DNA of 6,891 nucleotides from Wenzhouxiangella sp. (GTDB lineage: Bacteria; Pseudomonadota; Gammaproteobacteria; Xanthomonadales; Wenzhouxiangellaceae). Positions within the stretch are counted from its first letter, which is position 1; the number at the start of each line of letters is the position of its first letter. This document shows positions 5,876 through 6,891 of this stretch, piece by piece. The DNA lies in NCBI GenBank assembly GCA_018400355.1, contig JAGYMV010000037.1, forward strand, positions 1 through 6,891. The letters run 5' to 3'. The notes beneath the pieces were generated by a model, which was given only the letters and a program-made list of their open reading frames with translations, did no database searches and had not been told where the DNA came from. Position numbers and translations under genes: made by a program.

Positions 5876-6891
5876 TCAGTCAGTCTTGATGAGCGAGTCA
5901 TCACCGATCACAACCGAAGCACCACCACTGGCAATCATGCTGGCCGCTTGGCCTTGCATTTCTGCCGTGACCGTTGGACCTGCTGAAGGATCCAGCAAGG
6001 AGCCATGCCCGCCTTGGATCATTCTCACCGCCCCACGAATACCCATTGGGTCGGCCGTTGTTTCTGTGATGGCCTCTAGGCCCATAATTCGAATCAAAGG
6101 CTCTGTGCCTGACAATGGCGCACTCGCCACTGCGTTTGGCACCACCGAGTCACCCGCCACTTGTTGCAACAAGACGCTGTTTGTCTCAGCCGTCAATGCG
6201 CCCCAGTTGATTGGATCGGCAGAGTCCAGCACCGTTTGAGCAACCAACAAGAACTGCTCATAGTCAGCCGAATCGGGCTCAACCCCTGCTGCTGCCAGAC
6301 CATTTCGAACGACCGACCCGAAAGTCTCAGAGCCCGATAGAAGCTGAGCAATGCCACCACCAGGAACAGACAACACGCCGTTGGTCACGGTGGGCTCAAC
6401 GGCCAAGAATGGTGTGCCGTTCATCGCACCTAGAGATATACCAACGAAGTTGATGTTCGAGCCATCAAAATCGGGGATCTCATCACCATCCACATCCATC
6501 TCTGGAACATTGAGCGCCAACACAGACAAATCGGCTTGTGACTGACGCAGATTATCTCGAGCTGTTAGCAGGCTGCCAAGGTTGATGTACCAAGCGCCAC
6601 TGCTGTCGATCACGCCATCGGGCCCTGAAGCGCCCGTTTCGTTGTTTTGCAGATCCATGTTAAAGGTCCGCTCATTGCCCAAAGAGGCAAATGGCGTGTT
6701 ACCGATATAAAACGGATTGGTTGGATCGGTGATTCCGTGCAATGGCTTATCGATTGAGATCACCGCATAACAATCGGTGATTCCGTGCAATGGCTTATCG
6801 ATTGAGATCACCGCATAACCCAATGACGCCATCGTATCGGCCAGCGCCAGTGACTGGGTGCGGTTGCCAGTGATGCCGTGTTGGAAAATCA
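5876..6891 (-). CDS. VolA/Pla-1/cef-type extracellular lipase (C-terminal 337 aa, cut by right edge)
   Basis: C-terminal catalytic part of an alpha/beta-hydrolase of the VolA/Pla-1/cef lipase family, whose members act at the cell surface or outside it on lysophospholipids or acylglycerols. The frame stays open from 6889 to the TGA at 5876; the start is beyond the right edge. Visible residues 1-10 read IFQHGITGNR, the oxyanion-hole region. The nucleophile elbow GISLG has its Ser at 6434-6436, the Asp is in GDSVVPN at 6149-6151, and the His is in GGHGSL at 6005-6007, giving a full triad. The stretch GPDGVIDSSGAWYINLGSLL followed by ARDNLRQSQADL is typical of this family. A calcium-loop-like DVDGDEIPDFDG lies shortly before the nucleophile. 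Odd: a tandem 16-residue duplication (YAVISIDKPLHGITD, twice) just after the oxyanion hole. Family proteins are usually about 700-850 aa, so the signal or lipobox and N-terminal domain are not seen. The internal ATG at 6832 is not the start, because family sequence continues upstream of it. Confidence 0.9.
   Translation of the reverse strand, partial: IFQHGITGNRTQSLALADTMASLGYAVISIDKPLHGITDCYAVISIDKPLHGITDPTNPFYIGNTPFASLGNERTFNMDLQNNETGASGPDGVIDSSGAWYINLGSLLTARDNLRQSQADLSVLALNVPEMDVDGDEIPDFDGSNINFVGISLGAMNGTPFLAVEPTVTNGVLSVPGGGIAQLLSGSETFGSVVRNGLAAAGVEPDSADYEQFLLVAQTVLDSADPINWGALTAETNSVLLQQVAGDSVVPNAVASAPLSGTEPLIRIMGLEAITETTADPMGIRGAVRMIQGGHGSLLDPSAGPTVTAEMQGQAASMIASGGASVVIGDDSLIKTD
6725..6819. 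repeat. Tandem direct repeat, two 47-bp identical copies, 48-bp period, inside the lipase gene
   Basis: Bases 6725-6771 and 6773-6819 are identical over 47 positions and separated by a single base (6772, A on the plus strand). The period of 48 is a multiple of three, so the lipase frame is kept and 16 residues are duplicated: GYAVISIDKPLHGITD then CYAVISIDKPLHGITD. The match stops sharply on both sides (6724 is G versus 6772 A; 6820 is C versus 6772 A). The spacer base matches neither flank, so it was changed after or during duplication. The perfect identity points to a recent event or to an assembly artefact. Confidence 0.97.

Noticed and set aside
5838..6239. Plus-strand open frame of 133 codons opposite the lipase gene
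   Set aside because: The minus strand there encodes the conserved Asp and His of the lipase triad; the plus frame is a shadow.
6725..6819. CRISPR array or mobile-element end at the direct repeat
   Set aside because: Only two copies with a one-base gap, in frame within a conserved coding region; no spacers, transposase or terminal inverted repeats nearby.
6830..6832. ATG at 6832 as the lipase start
   Set aside because: The frame continues upstream with IFQHGITGNR, the conserved oxyanion region of the family, so the gene begins outside the window.

Overview
The window is a single, densely packed gene block in which every supported gene reads on the minus strand. All the proteins point to a Gram-negative bacterium, most likely a gammaproteobacterium: there is an outer-membrane beta-barrel, three proteins with Sec-type signal peptides, an inner-membrane RND/MMPL pump, and a lipase of the VolA/Pla-1/cef type known from Vibrio, Alteromonas-like and Pseudomonas-like bacteria. 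A finer placement cannot be supported from the sequence alone.

In transcription order (right to left): (1) the C-terminal 337 residues of a surface/extracellular lipase with a complete Ser-Asp-His triad, cut by the right edge; (2) after 15 bp, a DUF1302 outer-membrane barrel protein; (3) overlapping or abutting it, a DUF1329 periplasmic protein; (4) after a 151-bp gap holding a terminator-like hairpin, a secreted YCF48/Asp-box beta-propeller protein; (5) overlapping it by 8 bp (ATGAATAA), the first 443 residues of an RND/MMPL transporter, cut by the left edge. The plus strand has no convincing gene; its open frames are shadows.

DUF1302, DUF1329, YCF48-like and MMPL genes are, as far as I know, a recurring neighbourhood in Proteobacteria often found near genes for hydrophobic compounds. 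The layout suggests a trans-envelope route: lipase at the surface, barrel in the outer membrane, DUF1329 and the propeller in the periplasm, and an RND pump in the inner membrane. The likely cargo is a lipid, acyl product or other hydrophobic molecule; cargo and direction are inference.

The most striking sequence anomaly is a 47-bp perfect direct repeat with a 48-bp period inside the lipase gene. It duplicates 16 residues in frame right after the oxyanion-hole region, over what should be a core beta-strand of the alpha/beta-hydrolase fold. A second point is that the MMPL protein has Ser-His where many RND pumps carry acidic proton-relay residues in TM4.
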